A stretch of DNA of 64,000 nucleotides from Varroa destructor. Its lineage: Eukaryota > Arthropoda > Arachnida > Mesostigmata > Varroidae. The notes below the pieces were generated by a model that worked only from the letters and a program-made list of their open reading frames with translations, was not told the DNA's origin and searched no databases. This document shows, in pieces, positions 48,434 to 61,627 of the stretch. The stretch is from contig NW_019211459.1 in the NCBI RefSeq assembly GCF_002443255.2, positions 5,036,075 to 5,100,074 of the forward strand, read 5' to 3'. A program made the translations under genes and the position numbers. How positions within the stretch are numbered: the stretch's first letter is position 1; every line of letters begins with the position of its first letter.

Positions 48434-48520
48434 CTTTTGGTTTTTGTTCTTGTTTGCATTTCCTGGACCCTTTGAGGACTCCGTCACAGTGGCCTTCTGC
48501 TTCGATCTAATTTGACCCAT
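48434..48520 (-). CDS. Pro/Ala/Glu repeat gene, first exon with N-myristoylation signal
   Basis: ATG 48520 (A at -3, G at +4) starts 29 codons ending in the donor AAG|GTAAAT, phase 0. The N-terminus MGQIRSKQK has Gly2, Ser6 and Lys7, the classic N-myristoyltransferase pattern, followed by basic residues that would aid membrane binding. The rest is Lys/Asn-rich (GPGNANKNKNQK). With Ala/Pro/Glu-rich exons downstream, the predicted protein resembles the layout of BASP1 and MARCKS: a myristoylated basic N-terminus and a long acidic Ala/Pro-rich disordered body. This is a likeness of design, not shown homology. Linkage to the exons below 41.1 kb is inferred from phase and composition. Confidence 0.65.
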
Positions 48521-50064
48521 CCTGATGCTATACAGCGGCGATGTACTTTTGCTTGACTACTGTTTAGATGACTATTTCTAATAGAAATTCAGTAGAGCAC
48601 AAATCAAATCAAAAATGACACATGGTTAATATTGGGGGTGTAAATTGTGTTTATCATGAAGGCTAGGTCTATAAAAGTAGAGAGAAAAAAACCGCATGAG
48701 TATATTTTTATAATTGAAACCTTCAAAAGGCTTTACAGCGCCTGCAGATTACACTCATTTATAGAACTACTCACGAGTAAACTGACGAGCGAATTGTCAA
48801 TTAGCGCTCGGCGGATATTGTGTGCGTTTTTCTAAATTACATTTTTATAATGCTCCCTATCAATAACAATTGGAGCGGAATGTTTCTCCCGAAACGTTTT
48901 GATAAGCTTTATTACGGTGCTCCATGGGTACGTGAGAGCCTTTTATTTGACAGAATCGTTCGTTTGAAGGCAATGGCCGACAGAGCAGCGTAGCTCGCCA
49001 ATAAATTGTGCATTATCTTATTGTGGCTTGAACAGCGCTATAACAGTTACTATTTTCTTAAACTTCATTATAGCATGTCTACAATAAAGACTACTAACTC
49101 CGTGTGACTAACAGCGTACGACTCAGTCATTTGTTTAGACACAGACAACATTGAGCATGTAGCGTTCGCACAACTCAAACATTTCTACCGGAAAAATGAA
49201 ATAAATTAGACAAAAAAAAATACTGCGTAAGCAAAGCAAGTGATACTAGTGGCTCGTATGGTTATGACTTTTATATATATATGGGCCAGCCGACCACTGG
49301 CTTGATACAAATACTTTTGGCTGAGACATTTTCCCATAGACGAATCATACTGTTCGATGGCTAAAATTTTAAGTTTGCTAAAGGATCAATAATACAGCTC
49401 ATTAGACGCACGTAACAGGGATTAGAAAACAGTCAACTAATAATAGTAATGGTGAATATAGATCAAATCACCGATTGAGAAACACCAGTGAAGGGGCACG
49501 TTATTTCTCCATTTTGTTGACCAGGTGTTCTAGGACAGCGTTATCTAATAGCAACGCCTGGCTTGATGCGCTTCAATGAATCAGAGATGTACGCTGCAGT
49601 AGTTCGAAGAATTAGCGTTCGCAGACAACGAATCAAACTATCGGCAATAGCCTACTAATCAATACTAAAACAACGAACGAATGGCGTGTCACAAAATAAA
49701 TTCAAACATAACTTCATCGTTGTGACCGCCGGAGATTGATGGATGGTTATTATATGACGAAGCAACCCAATTGAAATAGTGTCGCTCAATTGTCGGAAAT
49801 CTCTATTGGTTGTAAAGTTCAGGTCGACAAGGCGACCAATGGCTGCTATTGTTAATCAGCTGTTGATCTTAATGATTACCCATGGGACGATAGCAACAAC
49901 CAAGATAACACCGTTAAGTGAAAAAAATCCTAGGAAAATCTACCGGGCTTATTTCCTGTCCCCTATACCTTATTCTCAGTGCTTTTTATACATTCTACCC
50001 ACATGTATTTTTGCTTTTTACTAATTGCTACTAAAAGAATAAGAAGGCTGTTCCAAAGCGGCGT

Positions 50065-50080
50065 GGGGGGGGGGGGGGGG
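50065..50080 (+). repeat. Homopolymer G16
   Basis: Sixteen consecutive G. Long G runs are uncommon in AT-rich genomes and are prone to sequencing and replication slippage. Confidence 0.95.
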
Positions 50081-51998
50081 CAATACCTAAATGTGCACGC
50101 CGACAACCAGATCACATCGTATGATGCATATCGTTCGCATTTTCAAGAATCGTTATAATAGTCAATATTGAGGAGGACGAGCGAGCGGCCAGACGACAGC
50201 GGAGTTGTATGTATGTTGTGTCGGAAGGGTTCGTGGATTAGCGATCTACGTGCCAGAACAATTTCGAAATTTTAGCAAACCCGTAGCGTGGCAAGTTCGG
50301 TGTGACGCTACGAAGTTCTGGAAAGTTCGAATAGACGCATATCTGAACGACTACAGCGTTGAATATGATATTTGATAGGTGAACGTGTTGCGAACGGATA
50401 TATTCAGTGAAAACCATACTGCCTATTCGAATGGCTACATAATAATAATAATAATAATAATGCTATTTTACGTTACCGCTGAAGACGCGGAATGAACGGG
50501 ACATAGTAACCTAGACCAGTTGCTAATTTTAACGACAGGTACATGGTCCCTGAACATGTCCTTGCTTTTTATCACTCCAGCCTTGTCTCATAATTTAGAA
50601 TTAGCCATCATGACCGGAATCATTGACAATAAACATAGTAGAAAAGGATATATTGGGACGGTGTGGGCGATGATAACCAAAGCCGCTACTTAATCATCAA
50701 GATAATACTTTATAGCCTATTTCAGTGCATCAAATAGAACGAGCGTAAATGACCAGTACTTATCTCTCAAAAAATGGCCTCGAAATGCCGCATGAGATCA
50801 GAGTGAAAAGGCGTTTAAGATAATTAATCATCACCGTCATATTAGTATTTTCTCCTTCAGAGCAAAAAATAAACCCTCTGCGCCAGCATCTTTTCGACAT
50901 TTGGGTGTAAGACGTTCAAAAAACGAAAAACAAGTGCAACGGTTTCGACGACATTCGATCTTTCGCCGAATACCTAATTTCCATCACATTATTCCTATAT
51001 GGATCATTTAGGACAGCCTTATTGCAGCATAGGCCTATCATATAATATATAGTATGGGAAGCAGCACTACACGGTCTCTTTCAGGTGCGTGGCGTCTGTA
51101 ACTGTGTGTCAGGCACAATAATGCTGATACGAGACCTGGATACGTCCATTGACTGCAGTGCCTTTTCTCGCATTACTTCGCTCCCAGCAGTCCAATACAA
51201 ATACTAGTTAGGAGAGGTCCGTAACGATGTTACTTCTAGACAAGGCATGTATTAGGCATTAACTATGAGCTCGAAATTTATGGTGAATCCAATGACGAGT
51301 TTCAAGTATGCCATTTGGCTAGCGCCAGTGAAGGCACAGGAAAAACGTTTTTTGGTAAAGCAATATCGACATTCGCCAACCACATTACGATTCCATTACG
51401 GGTTGCTGGGTTTCATACACACATATATCGGCACATTATTTAGGGCTTTTCATGGACGCTAAAGTGTAGACTGGACTTTTGCACAGGGAATGTTTATGAC
51501 AACTTGTTCCAGTATGTTTACGATATATGCCAGCGTAGATATAAGCCGTCGGCGTCGCCTAGAAACGAAAAGCAGGCCAACACTATTTCCACACCTGGCT
51601 CGTAACCCATTCGCTTGCTAACCTGACGCTAATATATCGAACATTCACAGTAACTTTAGCAAATGTTTCTACGGCACGATTCAGCAATGATACTATTGAA
51701 TTATTATCATGATTTCGTGTTGCTTCCAGCGTAGCGACAGACTGAAAGCTAACTTTGAAAGTGGGTTGTTTCTATGTCCCGTGCCTGAGTTCGGGTTAGT
51801 GACAAAAAATCGTCGCGCTCCAATCCATCATGGGCTTGAACCGATCAGTTCGTGACGCATCAAAAATAACAGTAGTAAAAATCGTAATATGATAAACGCG
51901 TCGGATCTAGATCATTTGCGGCCTTCAACAGTTCCGTAGACGAAGATCTGAGCAGACGAAGCGAAAGCTGATATATTCATTAGCTGAGTACAGGCTTG

Positions 51999-52163
51999 CC
52001 AGTAATTAAATGACGTGTTCTACTCGAGAACAGTCCTCAATCTTTATTATGCACTGATTGACTTCGGAAAAGGGATATCGGGACAGGCTTTTCCGAAGTC
52101 AATCAGTCCATAATGAAGACTACGGACTTGTTTGTTGAATAGAACATGTCATTTATCTTCTGG
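51999..52163. repeat. Long imperfect hairpin (about 75-nt arms, 15-nt loop)
   Basis: Arms at 51999-52072 and 52088-52163 are inverted copies at roughly 80% identity with one 2-nt bulge. The 20 bp next to the loop (ACTGATTGACTTCGGAAAAG and its complement) match perfectly. Similarity stops sharply beyond CCAG...CTGG at the ends. Possible readings are a small-RNA precursor, a foldback/MITE-like element, or a hairpin from inverted duplication. Either strand would fold. Confidence 0.85.
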
Positions 52164-52898
52164 TTTTTAATTCGATCTTCGATTTTAAGAGTCGATATTA
52201 TTGGAAACATCTATCCTTATGTCAGTTTCGATGATATACGAGTGAGTGGAGCTGACAAACGGCACGCTCACCCACGATGCTTGCTCAGTCTTTAACGACA
52301 AAATTATGCGTGTGTTAACACCGATGCGGTCGCTTTTGCTTTTTCCATCTCTGCAGAGTACGACGCTGCTGTCATGTATCCATCCCTATGCAGGGTAATT
52401 TTGATTTTATTGAATAATCGAAACCGGAACATTCTTCAACAAATTCAACATGAAAACTTTTTGAGAAATCAATCAGGAATGATTCAACCGGATGTCTTCT
52501 TTCGAACGGGGTGGAAACGCAAATCATATAGCCACGACGATGCTTCAGTCGGCGAAAACATTTTGCTGTTTATGTAACGATGGCTCAGTTTGAGTTCGAG
52601 GTACTACCAAAAATACAAGCCATATATTGACAGGCCAGATCCAGCAAACGATGTCTCTTCAGGCAAAACGCTTCACCAAACGGCTAGCGAGGCCCATTAC
52701 TTTGTTAGCTACACTGGTCTAACGTGTGTGCATTCTCTTCCGCTTAATTAACTCCATACTTCCGTTTCAATTCCCAGCTTCTTGCATCGAACCCGCTCAG
52801 CGTCCGAATGCCGCTTACGCGCTGTACCAAACAATCACGTATAATGTCATTCTGAAACATTTTGTATGCTGCTAAATAAAGTTGCCAACGCTAGCAGA

Positions 52899-52944
52899 CG
52901 ACGCATTGGTAAGCGCTCCCGCCTATCGGTGCTGGGATCAAAAT
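52899..52944 (+). repeat. Probable tRNA-derived SINE head (degenerate)
   Basis: ACGCATTGGTAAGCGCTCCC at 52901-52920 looks like the D-arm and A box of many tRNA-derived SINEs. A weakened B box (GGGATCAAAAT) follows at 52934-52944. The spacing is shorter than in a tRNA, so it is a decayed fragment at best. Confidence 0.3.
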
Positions 52945-55900
52945 GTCTTAAAAATTTGACACTTGATCTAGATAGGGTAGAATATGTTGCTTTGCGTCGA
53001 TTTTCCAATGTTGTCGTTGCCTTAAGAAAAAAATACTTTTTTTTTTTTGGATGGTTATGATTTCATAGCGACGCTAAAACCACCCCAGTCTAGTTTCTGG
53101 GTTTTACTGCGCTTTGCGGTTACTCGACGCTGCTTCAACGTTGAAGCACCCGCAAGCGACCCGATTTTAAGTGATCAGCGAAAATTTTCGCTGCATTATA
53201 CGTGGCAGTCAGGCCCCCGAAGCATAGATTCAAGCAAAAGTACAGGCTTCGTAAGATTGTCCACCAGCGATCTTACATTCAAAAATACTATTCAGTCATA
53301 CGCTTTAGACCTTTAATACTATCTGTTTACACAAGTAAGAGGTTCAATGAATTTGCGGGGACATATAGCAAAGACTGTTGAGCTTTTTTCCGTTGTTAGT
53401 TACGGAAACGAATTGCGTAACTTGCCAATGCAAAAACAAAAAAAAAGAACCTTTATATAAAATAAGGATATACACTCGCTATTTAATTGCAATGCCATAT
53501 ACTTCAAAATGTATTTTTTCTAAAGAAAAAATATTTTTAAATCTTAGTGACACTCATCAATAGACCTAATTGCTTTGCGATCCTGTCATCAACTACAACA
53601 TAGCTACTCGCAGTAATCATGCGTGCTCTGTGCTCTGTTCGTGCCTTCATAGCTAGCATAATCGTAGATCCTAGACGTTGTCAAAATCTGCCTACTTTTC
53701 CAGAAAATCTCTAGTAGACAAAGCGCTGCCAGTCTCGAGGCGTACTGCTCAACTAATGAAGTATATTATGTGTATTGCTTCTCAAACAGGTCGCGACCTT
53801 CTGTTACTCGCCGTAAACCTATATATATGTACGATCGTACCGCCGAACTTGACAGCCTTCTCGGCCTGGCTATCAGTACATTTTTTCGGCTATCGCGACT
53901 TCCTTTACCGCGCAGAGTGTGCACTCCTGGTAGGAGGCGGAGGGAAAAGGTAAAGCTTTTTCGCCAACGGCGAACTCGTGACTTGCAACTTCGCCACCCA
54001 TTGCTGCGTTTCGAATAGCAACAACTTGAACGACAGTAGCTATCGTTTTGTACTTCAGGCTTACGGGCAGAGGTAGCTATATTATTGCGCCGCAATTATG
54101 CTACGGCACTTCACTGCTCTGGACACACAGGCAGGCGTTTTTTTCTTCAATTGTGTTTTGCAGACTCGCTCGTCCAGTGCTTGATGCAGTTTGCTCAGTC
54201 GCACTGTTTGAGAGGTCGGTTCAATGCACCGAGACAACTGTCATCGTTTTTGACTAGCCACCCAGTTAGAGAGGCTGAGGGGTTGAACGGGCCGTAGCAA
54301 TGAGTACGCCTATTTTGCTGAACCGACCTGAACGGCTAGACTAGTCTTTCAGTGTACTCATTAGTGGTACCCGATCGGCTGTTGGAGGTTAGCCGACGAG
54401 CGTCAACATCTCGGAGAGGATGACATCGACAGGACTTGCGCTAGATCATTGCCAAGGACCGACCATCGCTTGTGCTTAGGTCGCGTTCGTTGCTCCTGCT
54501 GCCGAAACATAAATCGCAGGTCAGGCAGACGCGCCGTCAATGCAGCAAATTTCACAAACAGACGAACTGATGTACCATATTTTCTCATTCGATGCTTTCG
54601 TAGGGGTGCGCACACTTCACCTCGATAGGTAAAACCGTGCACGCATCTAGCTAGAACGCTAACACCCTCATGACGTACTTCTACGTAGTGGCGTTTGTGG
54701 AGGCAAACCTGTACAGAACAGTCATTTTCACGTCGTCTCATTTTGGACAGAATACCAAATCTGGACCATATACATATTCTAGATAGATTCAAAGATTTCC
54801 ATACATAGATCCTATTTATTACATTAGGCACATACACATTATTAGAGTCATCACGTCACTTTCAGTAGGACAAGCTCAAGCAGCTTTCAACACAAACATT
54901 TCTACACGTCATGTCCGTCAAGCCTTAGCAGAAATGACAATGTGCCAATGTATTGAGTAAATTGAATTTTCATCTGTCGTTTCGTTAGGATGAAAGCAAT
55001 CAGCTATCACTGGCGATCATTACGCAGTTCACTGTAAATAGTTCCGGCAGAACTCGTAATGGCAGTTAAAAGCTGTACATACACCGATTCTAGATTAAAT
55101 TTTACCTTTTTAGCTAATGGCAATGCTGTAGGGGCAGTCACCAAGCGTCTGTCTCTTTTCGTCAGTCGATCACAGCACTCGCCCCGTGCACGACTACGAA
55201 ACAATCAGCACAAATTACAGCCAGCCCTTTCCATTGTGAAACTCTTCCGGGTTAATCCGTACTGTGTGATACGGGCGTCTATTTTAGGATGCAGTCGTCG
55301 CCAAGATGACTCGCTGCCGCATTACGTTGATAACAACAATCGGTGACAATGATTATTTCTCGAAATTTAAATTTTTTTGATATTCTATAACGAAACAGTA
55401 GACTGGAAATGATACGACGTAGTAATCAAAGCCGATAGTGAGCCGTGCCTGTCCTAAATGTAGCAGCAGCTAATACTATATCAGATTCTAACGCTATACG
55501 TTACGGAAACGTCAAGCGTATTGTCAAGTGTTAAGATAGATGCATCAAGTTAGCGTTGACAACCTCTATTCATATATAGTCATGGTGTCAGGTGGGGTCC
55601 GTTAGAGTTGTGAAGTTACTTTTGCTTGCCAAGGTTAAATCTGTTTGTTTTTCAATTAGCAAACTCGTTTGCCGTTGTGTTCTACCATCAGTTGCCCGAA
55701 GATGGCAGATTCATATGGACGAAATGCAATCTACGATAGGTTTCATAGTTCACGGAGTGGGTCACAGCTTTTTGGCCTCGCTAGATTAGATAAATACAGG
55801 CCTATAGTTTTATTAGCTAATACTACTAATCCAGACGACGACGTAGTCTCGACACAGCACAGCGTCGCTAACTGGCAGAAAAATAACGGCGCCAGTAACA

Positions 55901-57588
55901 AAATCAGGTTAAATGCCTCACGGATGCCGCTCTGTTCATTTTTTGAAAAATAGATATTATATCGTGGCTAAAAGAATTCACTAGGAGCTACTGTTACATA
56001 TGCGCATATATACATATATAGGCATTGATCTTTTGCGAATTGACAGTCAGTAGCTTCGCTTGCGTACTGCCGCTTGAGTGCACGAAAAGCCGATTCGGTC
56101 TTATAGTCTTCAAATTGGCCGTCTCTTAGTTATGATACTGATTACAAAAGAGGGCGCCACACTGATAGAAGCAGAACACCTTTTCAGTAAACCTTCGGCA
56201 AAACCTTACGCTGTAGATGGATTGAATACGTCTAACTTAGCTACATTAGTTGTCAATCCTGCAGGCATGACAGCGTGGTCGGATTGCTAGTTTCTATAAT
56301 TTGCTTAGCATAAAGCTTGAGTGCGATATACATGTCCTGTACAGTCCCGTAAAGCAAAATCATGCGAATCGCAGCTGGATTGGTTGGGTGCCCGTAGAAC
56401 TGTTTGATTCTCATTTCCGAAAAGCTGATACTATTGCTTCTGCTAGCCCTGAACAATGACGGTCTACGGTTTGTCAGGCCACCTACAAGTAAAAACACGC
56501 ACTTGACAGTGATGGAAAGGAGCCTCACATTCAAACATGAAGCAATTAGTTAAACCAACGGCAACAAAAGTAACGATAACAATACCACCTGTTGTAGTAT
56601 AGAATAGAGTTACGTGCGGAAACGTGTTAGGACAAGTCATTTGCTACGAACTGTGACTAAACTCCGTTTCTGTTAATTTGATCGTAGTTGCTTTTGGTCG
56701 GTTTTACTCGTAGCCTTACCATTGTCATCAAAAAATAGAAATGTGACCGTAATAGCGTCAGAAAACCGAGAAGCGTCGCCCCTAATCGAGTACGAACGAA
56801 ACGAAGCCTCTCTTCTCTGTCCGCCGAATGGAGCACCGCCACAGGGAATGGGGTGTTGTTTCTTTTTTGATCTATTTTGCCCTACTCCCTGATATCGGTG
56901 TTTTTAGAACAGATCAATGGCTAAAATCCTGTGTTTTCGGTGCCCGTTTATCAGGGTGTTGTCGCCAGCCGTGACTGACATTGCACCAAAACTCAAGCAC
57001 AGATAACGTCACTGCCAGTCACGTCAAAAGCTGGTGGCTTTGCTGTCACCAATAACGGCAGTAAACTATCTCTGACGGCTTAACGGTACTCCTCTAATGA
57101 ACTCTTCTTCATCATTTTTGTCGTTCTGGTTTGTGTTCTCTCTGCTTACTGCATAAGCATTTGTGTATGGGCTGGATAGTAGATGCCCATATACTCGGGT
57201 GGCACCACCCATCCACATCCGACGGCAGGAACTTCGGCAAACGAGAGCTGCGAGGTCGTTGAAGTCTAAGTTCTTCTGCGAACCAACTACCCCAGCCCAG
57301 TTCCCTGTTAGCACTGCTGCACTGATGTAGCTGGCGCTGTTGTCCTTGTTGTTGTTCTGACTGTTGATCTTGCTACGGGGTACGTTTAGAATGTTTGCCC
57401 TAGCGTCGCCTAACGTATAGGCCTAGCAAACAGCGACAACGGAATTATGAGGGTGTGGCCTGATCAGCATGGTAGTAAACTGTACGCTAGATACGCGTAC
57501 GCTATCGATGCAGGCACATCGAATAATGGATAATAGGAACCCCTATTCCATCACCATAAAGAAAAGTTTAGGTGCCACACTACGTTCA

Positions 57589-57642
57589 CTGTCTGCGCAT
57601 TATTGGAACTTGATTATAGAAGTTCCAATAATGCGCAGACAG
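57589..57642. repeat. Perfect 23-bp inverted repeat with an 8-nt loop
   Basis: The arm at 57589-57611 (starting CTGTCTGCGCATTATTGG) is exactly complementary to 57620-57642, with GATTATAG between. Pairing ends abruptly on the outer side. A perfect stem of this mixed composition is not expected by chance. It may be a foldback footprint, a small hairpin RNA or a replication-slippage product. Confidence 0.92.
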
Positions 57643-60600
57643 AAGAAACGATTTGTTTTAATTCGAAAAAGCAAGATGATGCGACTTGTGGGCGCGTGTA
57701 TAACAGTGAAACTTTTACGCCAACGCCTTGATTGGAACCAGCGTTACTTCTTTAATGTATAACGGTCTTCAATGATATTCTTGATAAATTTGGCAAGATC
57801 TCTGAGAACTTAGTCTATTCCTTTAACAATTATTTTTTCATAGAACGTGTCTCAGTTTTTCTTTGGTAACAAATAGCGACAGACACGTCAGACAGCTGCA
57901 GCAAACGTGCACCTATAAATGAAGCCCAAGTTGAAAGATATCTTCTGATTCCGGGACGTAAGTAGAATGAGAGTATAATTTACCAACGAAACGAATCTAA
58001 AAACGAAGAAATTATTAATAAATATTCCCATTAGGGGCATATTATTACTATTTTTGAAGCATCGCGTATTTGCGAAGAACCTGTTACCTCTCAAAGAACT
58101 GCGCATCAGCATGTTCGAAATTCGAGGGCAAATACAAAACCTGTATAGATGCTCTAAGAATACTGAGACAGCTGTTACCTGAATGTAAAATTCGTTAAAT
58201 AATTTCTACGTGTCGCTGGTGGTAAGATGGTAAGAGACGAATTTCTTATTTCGCTAGGTAGGTTTATTTCCTATATAATCTCATAATTTTATTATACTAA
58301 TTTTATTATACCTTATTATACTGTATATCGAATTCCAAACAGATTACCCAATCGGAAGGTTGATGCCAGGATACCACGCCTACGTTTTCATAGATTGCAT
58401 GTACGGTATCCGGGTGCGAATTAGCGACTAGTTTACGACATGCTGAGGATAGATTCACTTCATGTTACGGAAACACGTGGCGTATTGCCATACCATCAGG
58501 GTAAAAACAATAACAAATAAAACACCGAGATTTCATTGAGCATAAGAACAGTGTGTACACTTCGATGTGACTTGCATCCTACCATATAAAGATATAGCAA
58601 CGAAGAGAATTACCATACCAATCATATCGCTAGTATAATATATTATTTCATATAATCATTATAATAAGTGAGGCATGTATACTACCTAACAGCCGGTTCA
58701 CGGTTGTCGGTCGAAAACAATACATTAGGTATGCGTCTTTTCAGGTCGGTATAGTCTGATCGGTATAGTGTTTAGCGAGCTCCAGCTTTGGTTCTGGAAA
58801 AGACCTTAATAGCCAGCCTACTTAATGCCCTGATCGATAAAAGGAGTACTTAACCTTCTTCCTACCATTTCTCAAGTTAGTTAACACGTATTGATCGCAT
58901 CTCTATTGAGGTTTGCGGCTTATCGATAAGTTCATCATTTGTTAGCAAAAATCGACAGGGTTCGAAATGGTAAACCCATGCTGTACCTTTACGGCAAACA
59001 GCATCTAGCTCTGTGAGACTGGCTCCATTTATTGACACTAATTGTTCGATTTATCTATTGTTTATTGGAATGATTGAACATCTAATATGGCTACAGTAAA
59101 CAGACGACGTATGGTGGCCTCAAAGCTAAACGTCTATATCAGCCTGTTTGGTACAAAACATGTCTACACGGCTCAGTGCTATCTGTACCCCTCGTTGACA
59201 CAGCAGTTTCATAATGTGTTTCATAAGTATTCATAGGTATAAGGGGTCATCGCCGATAAACAGACATGCAGATATTAGCGTTACGGACAAATTCCAGCTA
59301 TGAGAGACCAGGTAGGGTTTATCATTGCTGCGACAACGCCTATTATTCCCAGAAGAAGTTACAATTTGACGGGTATATTCGAGGCGTTATATTTGTACCA
59401 GCGCTGCTGCAAGGAAGATCTATACTACTATAAATGTGAAGAGTACGAAATCATTAGCTTAGTATTGGACGGTGTTCATATCAAGAGGAAGTACTCTCTT
59501 CTTAATCTAGCTTTCAGATTCAAGCCAACTTCGGAAGCGCTTGCGGTAATACCTTTATAAACTGAAGATCCGGCAATTTTGCTCTACATATGCTCAGATC
59601 GGTTGGTTAACGAAGCAATCAAGAGCTAATCCCTTCGAGGCTGTCCTTAAAGCAATCAAATATAACGATTTTCTATTAGCTTGTATATTCATTCACGAAT
59701 ACACCTAATAGCATTGTACTAATCGTCTGATCTCCGGCGATTTCAGCCGATCAGACCTGCCTGACAGTGACAAACAGTGAAAAGACTATTGTTACATTCT
59801 TGGTAAATGTGGATGGCCAGCAATCTTGGCACCTGCAATTTCGCTTGGCAAAAAGGTGTATGAATATCCTACGCAAACCTGTTCTCCCAGAGCGTACAGA
59901 ACGAAACTACCCTATTTGAGGAGGTGTTCCCGTAAAACTACGACTACCTGATGCGTCGAAATAATTAGCAAATATAATAGCGACTTCAGTTACTATTACA
60001 ATGACATGCACAATTATAAGCAGTACATTTAATGCATTTTTTATGCAATATTGATTTATAATATATTTTCTATTATCGTAGAATTCTCCCTATGCGCTTG
60101 ATTAAAAAGATTTTCGGATAGCTCATTTTGTGTATGCTTCCATAAAGTGCTCTGTCGACGTTGTCAGATTTTCCATCTTATGTAGGGAACTACATATATG
60201 CACCCGCCAGAACCCGCTGAACTGTTGGGTAAATAACCCCTCCTGCATTGCTGTGAATCCATTCACTTTATTCGAACCAAATTGGATTTGCTATGCTACG
60301 ATAGAGCTGTTACTTTTCTGATCGCTTACAATCGACAAGGCTTCACTAGTATACGTGTATACAACGTATGGTACAAAAAACGTAATAGGTGTGTAGTGCC
60401 CTTTGGACAATGCCGGCCAAACGCAAGTGGGGTATTTTTACACAAAATCAGCAGAAACGGAATCAAATGCTGTCCACAAAGGTAGAAGTGGCTGAACACG
60501 CCGGCCTAGATAGTTAAGATTTTCGAAAATACTCTATGCAACAGCAAACCCACAGAGTACATCGACCATTCAAGCCTCCTGCTTTTCCCGCCATTTTTAA

Positions 60601-61420
60601 ATGGTACACATACGCGCATGTAACATACCATTGGCTAATTAATAGTTAACTAGTAACTTAACGTACAGTTTTCATCAGCAAAAAACCTCGCAGTTCTTTA
60701 TCAGATACTGCTGCTGGATACGTACAGACGAGACGTAACATTTGGTTCTAGGACCGTTGTGGACAGAGACCTTGGACCTGTTACTCCTCGTGCTAGGTTT
60801 GTATTTGTGTTTGTCGGCTTACAAGTCACTGAGAACTAACTTCTAGTATTGGCTCTTTAAGTATTAGACATGTTATTGTTAGGAGGTCGAAAGGCATCCC
60901 ATAACGCCATTCCTTCATTGAAAACAAATTGCATGATCTGTCATTTCCTAGCTAGACTGAGCGGACTGGACGGCGTGGATGACGGCAAATCCCCTACTCC
61001 CACCGTGAACTACGACAATTGAAATATATACATATATAATTTCATAATTATAAAATTATATATACAAAAACACCTCTCTAGTCGATTTCGGTAGTGTTTT
61101 TGCATCAGGTTTACAGGTAAACAAGGACGCTGGGATTACTGATAAACGAGCCTTCGGAAATAAGTGATAATTGCAGGCGGGGAAAAAAGGTCAAGGACAG
61201 AAAGGACTAGAGAGCATGATTAATGAAGCCATTACGACAGACGGAATGATAATGCATTCTGGTTATAACCTTCCATGACCTGTGGCAAGAAATTCGAGAT
61301 GTTAAGGTTGTAAGACTAGTCATTATACCGTCAACAACAAAGGTACCCGTGCCGACATCTGTGTTGCACTGTTGCCTGGTTTTTTTTTAAATCTCCTTTT
61401 ATCTGAGACACAGAATAACA

Positions 61421-61627
61421 TCAAAATGGCGTTGTCGCAAGCATTGCAGAGCCATCTGGCTGCCGATAACACGATCCAGAGCTTGTAGCACTATGAGACA
61501 AACACAGCGGTCCAGTGGCATGGTAAGACGGATGAATAAAGCTATTATAAGATTCGGAAAATATTGAACAAACGCCGATAATAGAAAACAACACGAAAGT
61601 AACGACAATCGAAAAAATACGAGCCAT
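61421..61627 (-). CDS. Candidate small secreted peptide
   Basis: A 68-codon frame begins MARIFSIVVTFVLFSIIGVCS, a convincing signal-peptide layout with Arg3 before a hydrophobic core. A short Ser/Thr/Cys-containing tail follows (SESYNSFIHPSYHATGPLC...). ATG 61627 has G at -3 and +4. The length is well within chance, no splice sites or poly(A) signal were placed, and no family is recognised. Confidence 0.25.
   Translation of the reverse strand: MARIFSIVVTFVLFSIIGVCSIFSESYNSFIHPSYHATGPLCLSHSATSSGSCYRQPDGSAMLATTPF

Noticed and set aside
54403..54837. 144-codon minus-strand frame starting at ATG
   Set aside because: A few frames of this length are expected by chance in 64 kb. No splice signals, domain or signal peptide were seen.
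59300..59560. 86-codon plus-strand frame with a protein-like appearance (EALYLYQRCCKEDLYYYKCEEY)
   Set aside because: The length is well within chance, with no acceptor, donor or family match.
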